A stretch of 64,000 nt of DNA from Candidatus Roseilinea sp. (GCA_026003755.1 BPHV01000003.1:1-64000), one strand, 5' to 3'. Shown: positions 35,749-46,103, numbered from the stretch's first letter. The notes: generated by a model not told the origin, from the letters alone. Numbers and translations: made by a program.

Positions 35749-37330
35749 GGGTGCATTTCAGTTTTGGGGCAGGAGCGCACTCAAAAAGCGCGCAGATTGA
35801 CCTCGCCCGCGTGAACATCCGAAGATCACGGACGTCGTCGTGGATTGACAGACCGGCATCTCAGCGAGGGACGACAAGCCGCAGGCCGCTGCGGGCATAA
35901 TGCGAGGACAGTTATATCCGGGAGGTGTGCCATGAAAGAGACCAGGGCGACGACACAGCGCAAGTCAGCGTCTTCGCCACGGCGAGGCGAGATGAAAGCG
36001 GTGCTGATGCGAGAAGCGGAGGCCGTGATCGATGAATTGCTGGACTGGAATGAACAGGCCGGCCAGCCGACGCTGACGCAGATCGAGGAGGTGATCCTGA
36101 AGCTGCGCAAGCGGATGAGCGAGGCGATGGCGGTCACCGTGATCGAGGCGCAAGAGGCGAGCCGCCCGGTGCCGGGGCCGGTCTGTCCGCAGTGCGGGCG
36201 GGAGATGCACTCCAAAGGCCGCAAGCGGAACACGGTCGAGAGCCGCGTGGGCAGCCTGTCCGTGCAGCGAGGATACTACTACTGTGAAGCCTGCCGCGTC
36301 GGGCTTTTCCCCCCTCGATCGGCAGCTGGCGGTGTGGGACAAGCACTGGAGCGAACAGGTGGCCAAGCAGGCGGTGTGGCTGAGCGGGCTGGTGACGTTT
36401 GAGGAAGCGGAGCGCATCCTGGGACAGGTGGGCGGGCTGGTCATGTCCGACAGCAGTGTGTGGCGGCGGGTGGCGGTATGGGGAGAGCGCTTTCGGGGGG
36501 TAGAAGCCACACAACGCGCCCTGGCGGACGGCGGCGGGCGCACCGCCGAGGCGGCGACCGTGCCGGGCAAGATGGGTGTCGCCCTGGACGGAGCAACGGT
36601 TCATGTGCGTGGCGAAGGCTGGAAGGAACTCAAGGTGGGGTGCGTGTTCGATGTCGTGCTACAGCCGACTTGGGATCGCCAGAGCGAGGAGTGGGTTGAC
36701 ACGGCCCACGCCGTCCGCGCCAGCTACGTCGCCCATCTGGGCGGGCCGGAACGGTTCGGCCAGGTGTTGTGGACGGCCGCCCAACGTCGCGGCTGGACGC
36801 AGGCACGTGACACCATCGCCTTGGGCGATGGCGCCGCGTGGATTTGGAATCTGGTCAGCGAGCACTTCTACGACAGCCGACAAGCCGTGGACTGGTATCA
36901 CGCCAGCCAGCATCTGTGGCAGGTTGCTCACGGCCTGCACGCAGCAGGCAGCCCGGCGGCCCAGGCTTGGTATCGTGCCCACGAAACCCTCTTGTTCCAG
37001 GGCCATGCCGACCAGATTGCGGCTCGACTCCGTCAGGCCGCCCATACCCATCCCCAGCACGCCGAGATGCTACGGCGTGAAGCGGGCTACTTCGGGGACA
37101 ACCGGCGACGCATGCAATACCAGAGCCTGCGCGAAGATGGCTGGCCGATCGGCAGCGGCGTGGTCGAGAGCGCCTGCAAGCAATTCCGTCATCGCTTCGC
37201 CGGTAGCGGGATGCGCTGGAGCCGTCCCGGCATCGAGCGTCTGCTCCCGATTCGGGCGGCCGTCATGGGTCACGCCTTTGACGCGATGTGGTCTGCTGCC
37301 TATTCTTCGCCCCCAAACTGAAATAGACCC
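35749..37330 (+). mobile_element. ISKra4-like insertion sequence, copy B, 1582 bp
   Basis: It is nearly identical to copy A. I noticed one indel in the C run (6 versus 7) and four substitutions, all amino-acid changing: Gly to Ser near 36722, Leu to Val near 36854, Arg to Gln near 37014 and Asn to Asp near 37098. Terminal repeats are the same as in copy A. The tandem, same-strand arrangement with a shared target duplication suggests a recent event. Confidence 0.9.
35932..37321 (+). CDS. ISKra4-like transposase copy B, in two frames joined at T4C6
   Basis: This copy has the same organisation as copy A: start ATG at 35932 with GGAGG upstream, zinc ribbon, then a TTTTCCCCCC run (36306-36315) where the frame changes to the catalytic part ending at 37321. 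Here the run has six C, so the shift needed is +1 (or two more bases), unlike copy A. The catalytic part has a possible GTG start at 36284 (VKPAASGFSPLDRQL) and could be made separately. DDE residues are intact. Confidence 0.82.
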
Positions 37331-37375
37331 CACCTTGAAGAAGCCATTGACAAGGCAAGAATAGGGTAATACAAT

Positions 37376-37560
37376 GTTCTCGCGCTTAACCAGGCGTGGC
37401 CCCATTGAAGCGACCGCTGGGAATAGGCCGATAACGACGGTTGGACAGTTTCCACGCCTGGTTAGGCGTGGCCCCATTGAAGCAACCGCATTTGCACCGG
37501 ATTAATCCTGGTGCAGAGTTCGGTTTCCACGCCTAACGAGGCATGGAAACACATTGAAGC
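37376..37560 (+). CRISPR. Degenerate trailing end of the array, three repeats
   Basis: Repeats at 37376-37411, 37448-37483 and 37523-37560 are separated by 36- and 39-bp spacers. The first has lost the 5' stem half (TCGCGCTTAACC). The second keeps the stem but has loop GGTT in place of AACA. The third is 38 nt and altered in the middle (AACGAGGCATGGAAACAC). Decay at the leader-distal end is usual. They were separated from the main array by 4.6 kb of insertion sequences. Confidence 0.9.
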
Positions 37561-37564
37561 CAGG

Positions 37565-37680
37565 GGAGTAGTTATTCCAAACCGGAACAGTGCAGCGCAT
37601 CTGCCGGCATGTCTGAGCGCCCTGCGCCGACAGCCCCGCCCGCCGCTAGAGACCATCCTGGCGGACAACGCCTCACAAGA
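37565..37680 (+). pseudogene. Fragment of a family 2 glycosyltransferase
   Basis: The sequence reads [20 protein letters not shown] followed by [15 protein letters not shown], the N-terminal nucleotide-binding part of a GT2 enzyme (VxIPxxN and DNAS-D motifs). The start is missing: the last degenerate CRISPR repeat abuts it. The rest of the protein is absent. Confidence 0.6.
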
Positions 37681-37760
37681 CGAATTGCGCCGGCCGGTGG
37701 CCATGTCCTTCCCAGAAGTCAAGCGCAATCACCCTGCAAGGGGTGCAGCGCAGAAATGTG

Positions 37761-37889
37761 GGCGAGTTTTTCTGCGGGTGGGAACGGCCGCATGCCGTGG
37801 CCATGCTCGCCGCCTGGTGTGACCGGATGCATTCCCCGAAGCCCATTCGTGACGCTCCGAAGGCCGCCGAGTTCACCCCTCGCCACTAG
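37761..37889 (+). pseudogene. Short open tail of an unrecognised decayed gene
   Basis: 43 codons read [20 protein letters not shown], then DRMHSPKPIRDAPKAAEFTP and stop TAG at 37887. Composition looks coding, but there is no start and I do not recognise the family. It may be the 3' end of the same decayed region as the glycosyltransferase fragment. Confidence 0.3.
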
Positions 37890-37923
37890 CTGAGATACAG
37901 CGTCGGGGAGCGCCGACGCTGCA

Positions 37924-39343
37924 TCACTTCAGGATGTAGTAGGTTCCCTTCTTCTCGCCCACCCGCATCAGCACGCCCTTGTCCACCAGGTCGGCCAAGT
38001 CAATGCGCAGCGTCTCCGGCGTGACGTTCGGGCAGAGCACCTGAAAGTCGCGGTTGGTGATGCGGCCATGCTCGCGCACGTATTGCAGCGCGCGCGCCTG
38101 GCGTTCGTTCACGGTCAGCCCGGGCGGCAGCGAAGCGCCGGCTGTCGCAGAAGAGGGCAGCAGGGTAATGTTTTGCGTCGCGCGTCGCTCGCGCACGTTA
38201 GACAGAGTCACAGTAAAGCTGTAGGCGGTGGCATTGAACTTGGGCGCGGGGTGACCGGCGGCCACCATGTCCTCGATCATCCGATCGATGCCTAACCCGA
38301 GTTCCTCGATGTAGCCCCACTGGAACAGGCCCTGCACCAAGCGCGGGTTGCGCGAGAAATGTTCCTCGATGATGTTGTCGAGCGTGATGTAGCCGGCTAA
38401 TCCGCCGGGCGAGATGATCTCCAAGCGGTCGGCGAATTTGCGCACCTCGATGCGCCGGCCGCGCAAGCGATAGTCGCGATGGCACACCGCGTTCACCAGC
38501 GCCTCGCGCACGGCGAACTCCGGGTATTCCAGCACCTCTTCGCGTTCCAAACCTTTAACAATGGCGCCGACGCGCATCTCCTCTAGGATCACCTGCCAGG
38601 TGCGCTCGATCACCCGTGCCAGCGGGCCGTTGATCTCTTCGCGCCGGCCGTAACCGACGCGCCCACCCTCGCCGCGCGGCTCTACGCCCGGAAACTTGAC
38701 GAACACCACCCCGCTCTGGGGCAGGAAGGCCTGGGGGTTTTTGCCGAAGAGCAACATGCCGGCCACGGTCGGCTGGCCACGCGGATTCGAGCGCGCCGAT
38801 CTCCTTCAGCAGCGCGGCGGCATGCAATGCATCGCGTCGGGGCAGCTCAATTTTGCGCCGGGTGCGCAGCTCGCGTTTGGCGATATACTCGGCCACCACC
38901 TCATCCTCGAAGTCGGCCAGCGTCGCGCCGGGGACGGTCTCGGCTTCGTAGTCGCCCGCCAACTTGCTTTGGGTGAGGTTGCGAATTTCATCGCCGGCAA
39001 GCGCGCGGTTTTCGCCGGCGACGCGCACAAACACCCGGCCGTCCTTCAGCGAATGCACATCCACGCTGCGCGGCACGCGCACGACTAACTGGGGGCTGCC
39101 GTCGCCGCCGGCGTCTTCCAACGTGGCGCGCACAGGCGGTGAGGTCAGGGCGGCCGCCTGGCGCAGCACGGCCTCAATATCCTCCGGCGTCGTTGAGCCG
39201 AACGGACGGCCGCGCTCATCATAGCCGAGCACGATGGTGCCGCCGTCGCTGTTGGCGAAGGCCACCAACGTCTCGGCCAACGCCTGCGGATCGAGCTGCG
39301 GCAAAAAGGCCAATAGGTGAGAGGCCGCGCGTTGTTGAGTCAT
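37924..39343 (-). CDS. Schlafen/AlbA_2-type ATP-binding regulator, frameshifted
   Basis: The N-terminal part (start 39343) is an AlbA_2 domain: ETLVAFANSDGGTIVLGYDE. The C-terminal part holds an HATPase_c_4-like motif (FAVREALVNAVCHRDYRLRG), RNPRLVQGLFQWGYIEELGLGI and a winged helix at the end. One extra base near 38785 separates KEIGAL from NPRGQPTVAGMLLFGKNPQA. Such proteins are often annotated as putative transcriptional regulators or RecG-related; the actual function is unknown. It lies downstream of gyrA on the same strand, 78 bp away. Confidence 0.75.
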
Positions 39344-39421
39344 GCGCTTGTTGCGTGTGCCATTATCCTTCTGAATTCGCGCCCAAGCTCGGCGCGCCCG
39401 GCCGTTAACCCAGCAGGCGGC

Positions 39422-42121
39422 TTAATCTACGTGCGCCAAGCGGGCGACGCTGGCGACCGTGTCGCCCTCGCGCAGATTGATCAGCCGCGAACCGCGCGTG
39501 GCGCGGCCGGTCTTGGGGATGTCGCTGACGCGCTGGCGCAGCACTACGCCGTTGGCGCTGATGATGGTGATTTGGTCTTCGGGCTGCACCACGCGCGCCG
39601 CCACCAATTCGCCGGTCACGTCCAGCGCGCTACTCATCGTGCGCATGCCGCTGCCGCCGCGGCCTTTGGCGCTGTATTCGTCGAGCGGGGTGCATTTGCC
39701 GTAGCCGCGCTCGGTTACGGTGAGCAAGTACCCCCCTGGCTCGACTACTTCCATGCCGGCGATGTAGTCGCCCGGCTTCTTGAAGCGCATGGCGCGCACG
39801 CCACCGGCGGCGCGGCCCATGCGACGCACGAGCGTTTCGCTGAAGCGCAGCGCCTGCCCCTGAGCCGTGACCAGCATCAACTCGCCATCGCCGGGCGTCA
39901 GGCGCACGTAGCTCAGCTCGTCGCCCTCGGTCAGCGACATGCACAGCAGACCGCTGCTGCGGATGCTGGCGAACGCGCTGAGATCCACGCGCTTGATCTT
40001 GCCCATGCGCGTGCACATGGCGATCGTTGGCGGCGCTTGGCCGTTGGACGAGGGCACAGCCATCGCCGGTTCATCCTCCGCGCCGATGTCGGAGTTGCCG
40101 TGCTCCTCGCCGACATCCATCAACGGCGCACCTTCGCCGTTGCCGTCGGCTTCAGTGTCGCCATCGTGGTCGCCCTGGCCGGCTTTCACCAGCGCCATGC
40201 TTTGCTTCGAGATGGGCAAAGCGGCCGTGACTTTCTCGCGTTCGCTCAGCGCGATCAGGTTGGCCAGATAGGCGCCCTTGGCGGCGCGGTCGGCTTCGGG
40301 AATTTGGTGCGCCTTGAGCGCATAGACCTTGCCGCGGTCGGTGAAGAACAACACCGTGTCGTGCGTGCGGGCGTTGAAGAGGAAGATCACCTCGTCTTCC
40401 TCTTTGGTGGCCATCCCGCTCACGCCGCGACCGCCGCGGTTTTGGGCGCGGTAGGCCTCGACCGGCGTCCGTTTGATATAGCCTTTCTCGGTGATCGAGA
40501 CGAGCACGCTCTTGTCGGGGATCAACTCTTCGTCATCGAAGTCCTCGCGGGCATCGAGCACGATGCGCGTGCGGCGGGCGTCGCCATACTTCTCGGCCAG
40601 CTTGAGCGAATCCTCCTTGATGAGCGCAAGGATCTTGGCCGGATGGGCCAGCAAGTCCTCGAGGTAGGCGATGGTGCGCAGGCATTCCTGATACTCGTCT
40701 TCGATCTTCTGGCGCTCCAGGGCGGCCAACCGGCGCAGTGGCATGTCCAAGATCGCTTGCGCCTGTAACTCGGTGAGCGTGAGCTGCGCCATCAACTGCA
40801 TTTTGGCGGCCTCGGCGTCCGGCGCATTGCGGATGATGCGAATGACTTCGTCGAGGAAGTTCAGCGCGATGCGCAGGCCCTCCAGGATGTGGGCGCGCGC
40901 TTTGGTCCTGGCCAGGTCGAACGCGCTGCGTCGGCGGATGACCTCGCGCCGGTGCTCGATGAAAATGGCCAGCGCGCGTTTCAGGCTGAGCAGGCGCGGC
41001 TGCAATCGGCCGTTTTCGTCGGCACCAGCGCCAGCGTTTGCACCCCGAAGGTGCTCTGCAGCGCGGTGTACTTGTAGAGTCGGTTCAGCACGCGCGTCGG
41101 TTGCGCCCCGCGCCGCAGCTCGATGACGATGCGCATCCCCCGCCGGTCGCTCTCATCGCGGATGTCGCTGATCTCCTCGATGCGCCCATCGTGCACCAAG
41201 CTCGGCGATGCGCTCGATGAGCGCAGCTTTGTTCACTTGGTAAGGCAGCTCGGTGATGAGAATTTGGTGCCGGCCGCCGCGCATCTCCTCGATGGCGGCC
41301 ACGCCGCGCATCACCAGCCGGCCGTGGCCGGTGGCATAAGCGGCCGCGATGCCTTCGCGCCCGATGATCAAGCCGCCGGTGGGGAAATCCGGTCCGGGCA
41401 CGATCCGCATGAGGTCTTCCACCGACACATCCCCCAGGCGCTCCCAGTTGTCCACCAAGTAGCCGACGGCCTGGCACAGCTCAGATAGGTTATGCGGCGG
41501 GATGTTGGTGGCCATGCCGACGGCGATGCCGGTCGCACCGTTCAGCAGCAGGTTGGGCAACGCCGACGGCAGCACGCTGGGTTCTTGCAGCGTGCCGTCG
41601 AAGTTGTCCATCCAGTCCACCGTATCCTTGTCCAGGTCGGCCAGCAGCTCTTCGGCGATGCGCGAGAGGCGCGCCTCGGTGTAGCGCATGGCCGCCGGCG
41701 GGTCGCCATCCACGCTGCCGAAGTTGCCCTGCCCGTCTATCAGCGTGTAGCGGATGGAGAAGTCCTGCGCCATGCGGGCCAGCGCCTCGTAGACGCTGCT
41801 ATCGCCATGGGGGTGATATTTGCCGAGCACATCGCCGACCACGCGCGCGCTCTTGCGATAGGGCGCCGTCGCACGCGCGCCGGTGTCGTACATCACATAG
41901 AGGATGCGGCGTTGCACCGGCTTCAAGCCGTCGCGCGCGTCGGGCAGCGCGCGAGAGACGATCACGCTCATCGCGTAATCGAGGTACGCGCTGCGCACCT
42001 CGCGATCGATGTCGGTCTCGCGAATCCGGCCGACGGGCGCAGCCGGCTCGATCGTCCCGGCGTTCGCTTCGGATGGGGAGAGGGCGCCGTTGTTGTCCGC
42101 GCTGGTGTTGGTTTCGCTCAC
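39422..42121 (-). CDS. gyrA: DNA gyrase subunit A, two frameshifts
   Basis: About 900 codons. The N-terminal breakage-reunion domain has [20 protein letters not shown], the QRDR-like region [20 protein letters not shown] and the catalytic Tyr in [12 protein letters not shown]-type context ([10 protein letters not shown]). The C-terminal beta-pinwheel repeats are present, including the GyrA box-like RGGRGVSG. The frame changes near 41198 (AA in the plus strand where one A is expected) and near 41013-41016 (a T4 run). Between them [20 protein letters not shown] continues in another frame. Because GyrA is essential, these are probably sequence errors. Confidence 0.88.
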
Positions 42122-42273
42122 GTTCGCGTAGTCAGCTATTGGCCATCTCTGGTTCGGGGTCGCAGCGGCGCATCGGCGGCAAACTCACTCGGCGCGGTTT
42201 GCCAGCCTTCGATTTGCGGGTGCAATTATACCCTTCGGCAAATCCGGAGCTGGGGGCGTCCGTCGCGCCTGGC

Positions 42274-43080
42274 TCACACCCCGCTAAACGCCAAGTGGCC
42301 GCCGTCCACCGGAATGACGATGCCGGTGACAAAGCGCGCCGCCTCCGACGCGAGGAAGACCGTCGCGCCGCCGAGTTCTTCCGGCTCGCCAAAGCGGCCC
42401 ATGGGCGTGTGGGCGATGATGGCCTGGCCGCGCGCGGTAAGCTGACCGCTCTCCGGCTCAACCAGCAGCGAGCGGTTGATCTCGGTCAGAAAGAACCCCG
42501 GCGCGATGGCATTCACGCGGATGCCCGGCGAGTAGTGCTGCGCCATGTGCACCGCCAGCCACTGGGTGAAGTTCAGCAGCGCCGCCTTGGAGGCCGAATA
42601 CGCCACGTTGCGCGTCACCGGCCGAAACGACGCCATCGAGGCGACGTTGATGATGACGCCGCCGCCACGGGCGACGAACTGACGCGCCACGAGCAGGGAG
42701 GGGATGACCGTCCCCATCCAGTTCACGTCCATCACCTCGCGCATCGCTTCCAACGACAACTCGAACAGCGAACGACCCGGCCCGGTCATCGCCTCGGGCA
42801 GAATCGTGCCTGCCGCGTTGACGAGGATGTGCACGTCGCCGATGCTTTCGAGTGCCTGGCTGAACGATTGCGCGTCGGTCACGTCGCCCTGAATCCAGCG
42901 TGTTTGGCCGCCGCGCGCTTGAATGCGTTGCGCGGCGCGCTCCAGCTTCTCGCGCGTGCGGCCCAGCAACACCACACGCGCGCCATGATCGGCGAGGGCT
43001 TGCGCCATGGCGCTGCCCAGCACGCCGCCGCCGCCTGTCACCAGGGCGGTCTTACCGGTCAGATCGAACCAATTTTGCAT
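42274..43080 (-). CDS. Short-chain dehydrogenase/reductase (sugar-acid type)
   Basis: 268 aa from the ATG at 43080, preceded by GAGGAG. NAD(P)-binding motif TGGGGVLGSAMAQAL, NAG variant VNAAGTILPEA, catalytic Ser in INVASMASFRPV and YxxxK in AYSASKAAL. Closest in style to D-mannonate/gluconate oxidoreductases, which fits the overlapping upstream sugar kinase (28-bp overlap). The precise substrate is not evident. Confidence 0.8.
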   Translation of the reverse strand: MQNWFDLTGKTALVTGGGGVLGSAMAQALADHGARVVLLGRTREKLERAAQRIQARGGQTRWIQGDVTDAQSFSQALESIGDVHILVNAAGTILPEAMTGPGRSLFELSLEAMREVMDVNWMGTVIPSLLVARQFVARGGGVIINVASMASFRPVTRNVAYSASKAALLNFTQWLAVHMAQHYSPGIRVNAIAPGFFLTEINRSLLVEPESGQLTARGQAIIAHTPMGRFGEPEELGGATVFLASEAARFVTGIVIPVDGGHLAFSGV

Positions 43081-44539
43081 AGAGCTCCTCTTGTCGCGCC
43101 ATGGCGGCGCGGTAAATTGCATGGTGCGCATCAACCGGCTGATGCGTCGCCAAGTTGCCGAGCGGATCGGCGGCTTGGCGCTGTATGTCTAAACCGGCCA
43201 CCTGACAGCTCACCCAAACGGCGACGCCGCGACTCGTCGCCTCGGGTTCGGAGGCCATGTGCAGCGGCAGACCGGCGACATCGGCGATGATTTGGCGCCA
43301 GGTTGGCGAAGCCCGCAACGCGCCACCGCTGCCGACCAGCACCGCATCCGCGCTGGCCGCGCCCGACGCGCGCAGCGCATCGCCGATGTGCGCCAGACGG
43401 TAGGCGATAGCTTCCATCAGCGCCCGCGCGATTTCGACCGGATCGCTATCCAAAGAGAGGCCGTGCAAAGTCGCGCGGATGTCCTCGGCGTAGCCGGGGC
43501 TCCGCTCGCCGGCGAACGTAGGCAACACCGTCAACCCATGGGCGTCGGGCGACAGCGCAGCCAGGCGGGCTTCAAGCTCGCTTGCGTCTGGGAGCCGGAG
43601 CGCGCGTTGCGCCCAGGCAAAGGCGTTGCCCCCTTCCGTCGTCGCACCGCCGATCAGCTCATGCGCGTGATCCACGCGGTAGGCCCACAGCGCTGGCGGC
43701 AGGTGCTGCAACCCGCCCGTCGCGCAGCGCCGCACCACGCGCATCGCCGCTGTTGAGCCGATCGTCACGGCGATCCGCGATGCGTCCACACATCCGCTGC
43801 CAATGTTAGCCGCGGCCCCATCGCCGAGCGGCGGATGACTGCGCGCCTCGGCGAATTTGGGCCAACGCGCCGCCCACTCCGGCCGCAGTCCCTCCAGACG
43901 CTCAACGTCGCGTGCGATCGGCGGGAGTTGCGCGCGCGCGATGCCCAGCGCATCCAGCCAAGCTTCGTCCCAGTCTCCCGTGTGGCGATTCAATAGCCCG
44001 CTCCATGAAGCGAGCGACACGCCGGCTTGCATGTGGCCGAACAGGCGCAGGCGCGTATAGTCGCTGAGCGAGGCAAACCAGCGTGTGGCGCGAAAGACAT
44101 CCGGCTGCGTTCGCGCGAGCCAAGCAAGCTTGGCGGGCAGGTAATGGGCGCGGATGCGGCAGCCGGTGCGCTGCAACGTCGCCAGCTCGTCATGCTGCGC
44201 GCGCAGCCGGCGCGCATCCTCTGCGCAGCGCGTGTCAGCGTAGGTGTAGATCGGCGTGAGCGGCGCTCCGTGCGCATCGAGGCACACCAGCGAAGCGGCG
44301 TAGGCGCCGATCCCGATGTCGGTGATCGGCGGCGTCGCCGACGAGGTCTTGGCGTGCAGCGCGTCGAGCACGGCGACGACGCGCTCGAACGCGGCGTGCG
44401 GGTCATCTTCGCACCGGCCGTCTTCGCCCACGACGAAATCCACCGGTGCGCACGCCCAGGCGTTGGGCACGGCCTGCGCTCGATCGTCGTAGAGCGCCGC
44501 GCGCGTGGACGAGCTGCCGAGGTCGAGGACGAGGATCAT
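43052..44539 (-). CDS. FGGY-family carbohydrate kinase
   Basis: 495 aa. N-terminal phosphate-binding MILVLDLGSSSTRAALYD, adenosine motif VLVGSGGALRASPTWRQIIA, and ATTEGGNAFAWAQ. FGGY kinases phosphorylate pentoses, hexoses or sugar acids; gluconokinase-like is the best guess. It lies between two SDR genes in one minus-strand operon, suggesting a small sugar or sugar-acid catabolic unit. Confidence 0.83.
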   Translation of the reverse strand: MILVLDLGSSSTRAALYDDRAQAVPNAWACAPVDFVVGEDGRCEDDPHAAFERVVAVLDALHAKTSSATPPITDIGIGAYAASLVCLDAHGAPLTPIYTYADTRCAEDARRLRAQHDELATLQRTGCRIRAHYLPAKLAWLARTQPDVFRATRWFASLSDYTRLRLFGHMQAGVSLASWSGLLNRHTGDWDEAWLDALGIARAQLPPIARDVERLEGLRPEWAARWPKFAEARSHPPLGDGAAANIGSGCVDASRIAVTIGSTAAMRVVRRCATGGLQHLPPALWAYRVDHAHELIGGATTEGGNAFAWAQRALRLPDASELEARLAALSPDAHGLTVLPTFAGERSPGYAEDIRATLHGLSLDSDPVEIARALMEAIAYRLAHIGDALRASGAASADAVLVGSGGALRASPTWRQIIADVAGLPLHMASEPEATSRGVAVWVSCQVAGLDIQRQAADPLGNLATHQPVDAHHAIYRAAMARQEELYAKLVRSDR

Positions 44540-44566
44540 GGCATGCTTGGCGGGCGCAGTGCACGC

Positions 44567-45364
44567 TCACGCCGGCCGCATGGCAAAGTCCATGCGCGGG
44601 GCCGGCGACTGCAATGCATGTCCGCCATCCACCGGCAGGGTAATCCCCGTCACTGCCGACGCTGCCGGCGAGACCAGGTAGAGCAACGCCGCGGCCGAGT
44701 CCTCCGGGGTGAGCGCGCGGCCAATCGGCAATACGCGCCCCCAGTTCTCGGCATAGTTCGGGTCGTCGCGCAGGTTGCGCTCGTTGGTCGTCGCGCCGAT
44801 GCCGATGGCGTTCACGGTGATGCCGCTCGGGCTGAGTTCAGCCGCCAGCGCCTTGGCCAGGTAGTTGATGGCGGCCTTGGTGGCGCCGTAGGCAGCCAGG
44901 CCCGGCACGGCCGTGCTGCCGACGACCGACGAGCTGAAGACGATGCGCCCGCCGTAGTCGTCGCGCGGCTGCCTGAGCATCTGCTGGGCGGCGGCCTGCG
45001 CGCCGAAGAAGCTGCCTTTGAAGTTTAAGTCGGCCACCATGTCGAACGAGGACTCGCTGTAGTCTATAAAGCGACCGAACTTGGTGATGCCGGCGTTTGC
45101 AACGAAGATGTCGAGCCGGCCGAACGCCTCGACGGCTGCGGCGACAAGGGCAAAGTTGTCGGCTCGCCGGCTGCAATCGGCGCGAAAGGTGATCGCGCGT
45201 CCGCCGACAGCGCGGATGCGCTCGGCCGCGGCCTCCGCTCGATCGGGCTCGCCGAAGTAGCTCACCACGACCGCTGCGCCCTCGCGCGCCAGCGCCAGCG
45301 CCATCGCTGCGCCGATCTCTCGGCTGGCGCCGGTGACGATGGCTACCCGATCCTTCAACATCAT
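44567..45364 (-). CDS. Short-chain dehydrogenase/reductase
   Basis: 265 aa. TGASREIGAAMALALAREGA binds the cofactor, VANAGITKFGRF is the NAG motif, and FSSSVVGSTAVPGLAAYGAT with YGATK supplies Ser-Tyr-Lys. Ends PVDGGHALQS as in FabG-like enzymes. It is first in the operon with the FGGY kinase and the second SDR, so probably oxidises a sugar or polyol. Confidence 0.82.
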   Translation of the reverse strand: MMLKDRVAIVTGASREIGAAMALALAREGAAVVVSYFGEPDRAEAAAERIRAVGGRAITFRADCSRRADNFALVAAAVEAFGRLDIFVANAGITKFGRFIDYSESSFDMVADLNFKGSFFGAQAAAQQMLRQPRDDYGGRIVFSSSVVGSTAVPGLAAYGATKAAINYLAKALAAELSPSGITVNAIGIGATTNERNLRDDPNYAENWGRVLPIGRALTPEDSAAALLYLVSPAASAVTGITLPVDGGHALQSPAPRMDFAMRPA

Positions 45365-45446
45365 AGGTCATTCGCCTCGCAGAGGATTCTATTCACAGGC
45401 GCGCAATGCGCGAGTATACTTCCACCAGCCCTGCGTGCGACACCGG

Positions 45447-45830
45447 ATGCCTATGATAAAGATCAGCCGGGAGCGATTCGAGCGACTCGTCTGGGAGGCA
45501 GTGGATGAGCTGCCGGAAGCAATTCGCAACCGCATCTCCAACCTCGCAATCGAGGTGAAAGCCTATCCCTCCAAGGATGACCTGGAATACGCCGGCGTCG
45601 AAGACCCACTCGATCTGTATGGGCTGTATCGGGGTATCCCGCTGACCGAACGCACGACGCACTACGACCTGGTGACGCCTGACTTGATCACCATCTACCA
45701 GCGGGCGCACGAAATGGATTGTGACTCGCTGGAAGCGCTGCGCGAGGAAGTGCGGCGCACCGTGCGCCATGAAATCGCGCACCACTTCGGCATCAGCGAC
45801 GAACGGCTGGACGAGTTGAGCGTGCCCTGA
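45447..45830 (+). CDS. Zincin-like metallopeptidase family protein
   Basis: 127 aa (or 125 from the ATG at 45453). It carries HEIAHHFGISDERLDEL near the C-terminus, an HExxH zinc site with a following Glu, and MIKISRERFERLVWEAVDELP at the N-terminus. The family (formerly DUF1025) is widespread and has no defined substrate. It is divergent from the SDR operon. Confidence 0.82.
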   Translation: MPMIKISRERFERLVWEAVDELPEAIRNRISNLAIEVKAYPSKDDLEYAGVEDPLDLYGLYRGIPLTERTTHYDLVTPDLITIYQRAHEMDCDSLEALREEVRRTVRHEIAHHFGISDERLDELSVP

Positions 45831-46103
45831 ACGGTCGGCGTCGGCGGGCGACCATGCCAATGGCCGATGGGCTTAATCGTCAACGCCATCTTCATCGCGT
45901 CGCACGCTCAGGCTGTTCGCCTGGTGTGGTTGTAAGACGCGCTCGCAGCAGGTTTCATGGCCTCGCCTTTGGATTAACGGCGCTCTCAGCCGCGTTTCTA
46001 AGCTCACCGTCATTGTGAGCGACGTGGGTGCTGCCCGTCTGCGCGAGGATTCGGGCGTCAGCGCTCGCCTCGACGCGTGAATCGTTTAACATTATCTTTC
46101 GAC

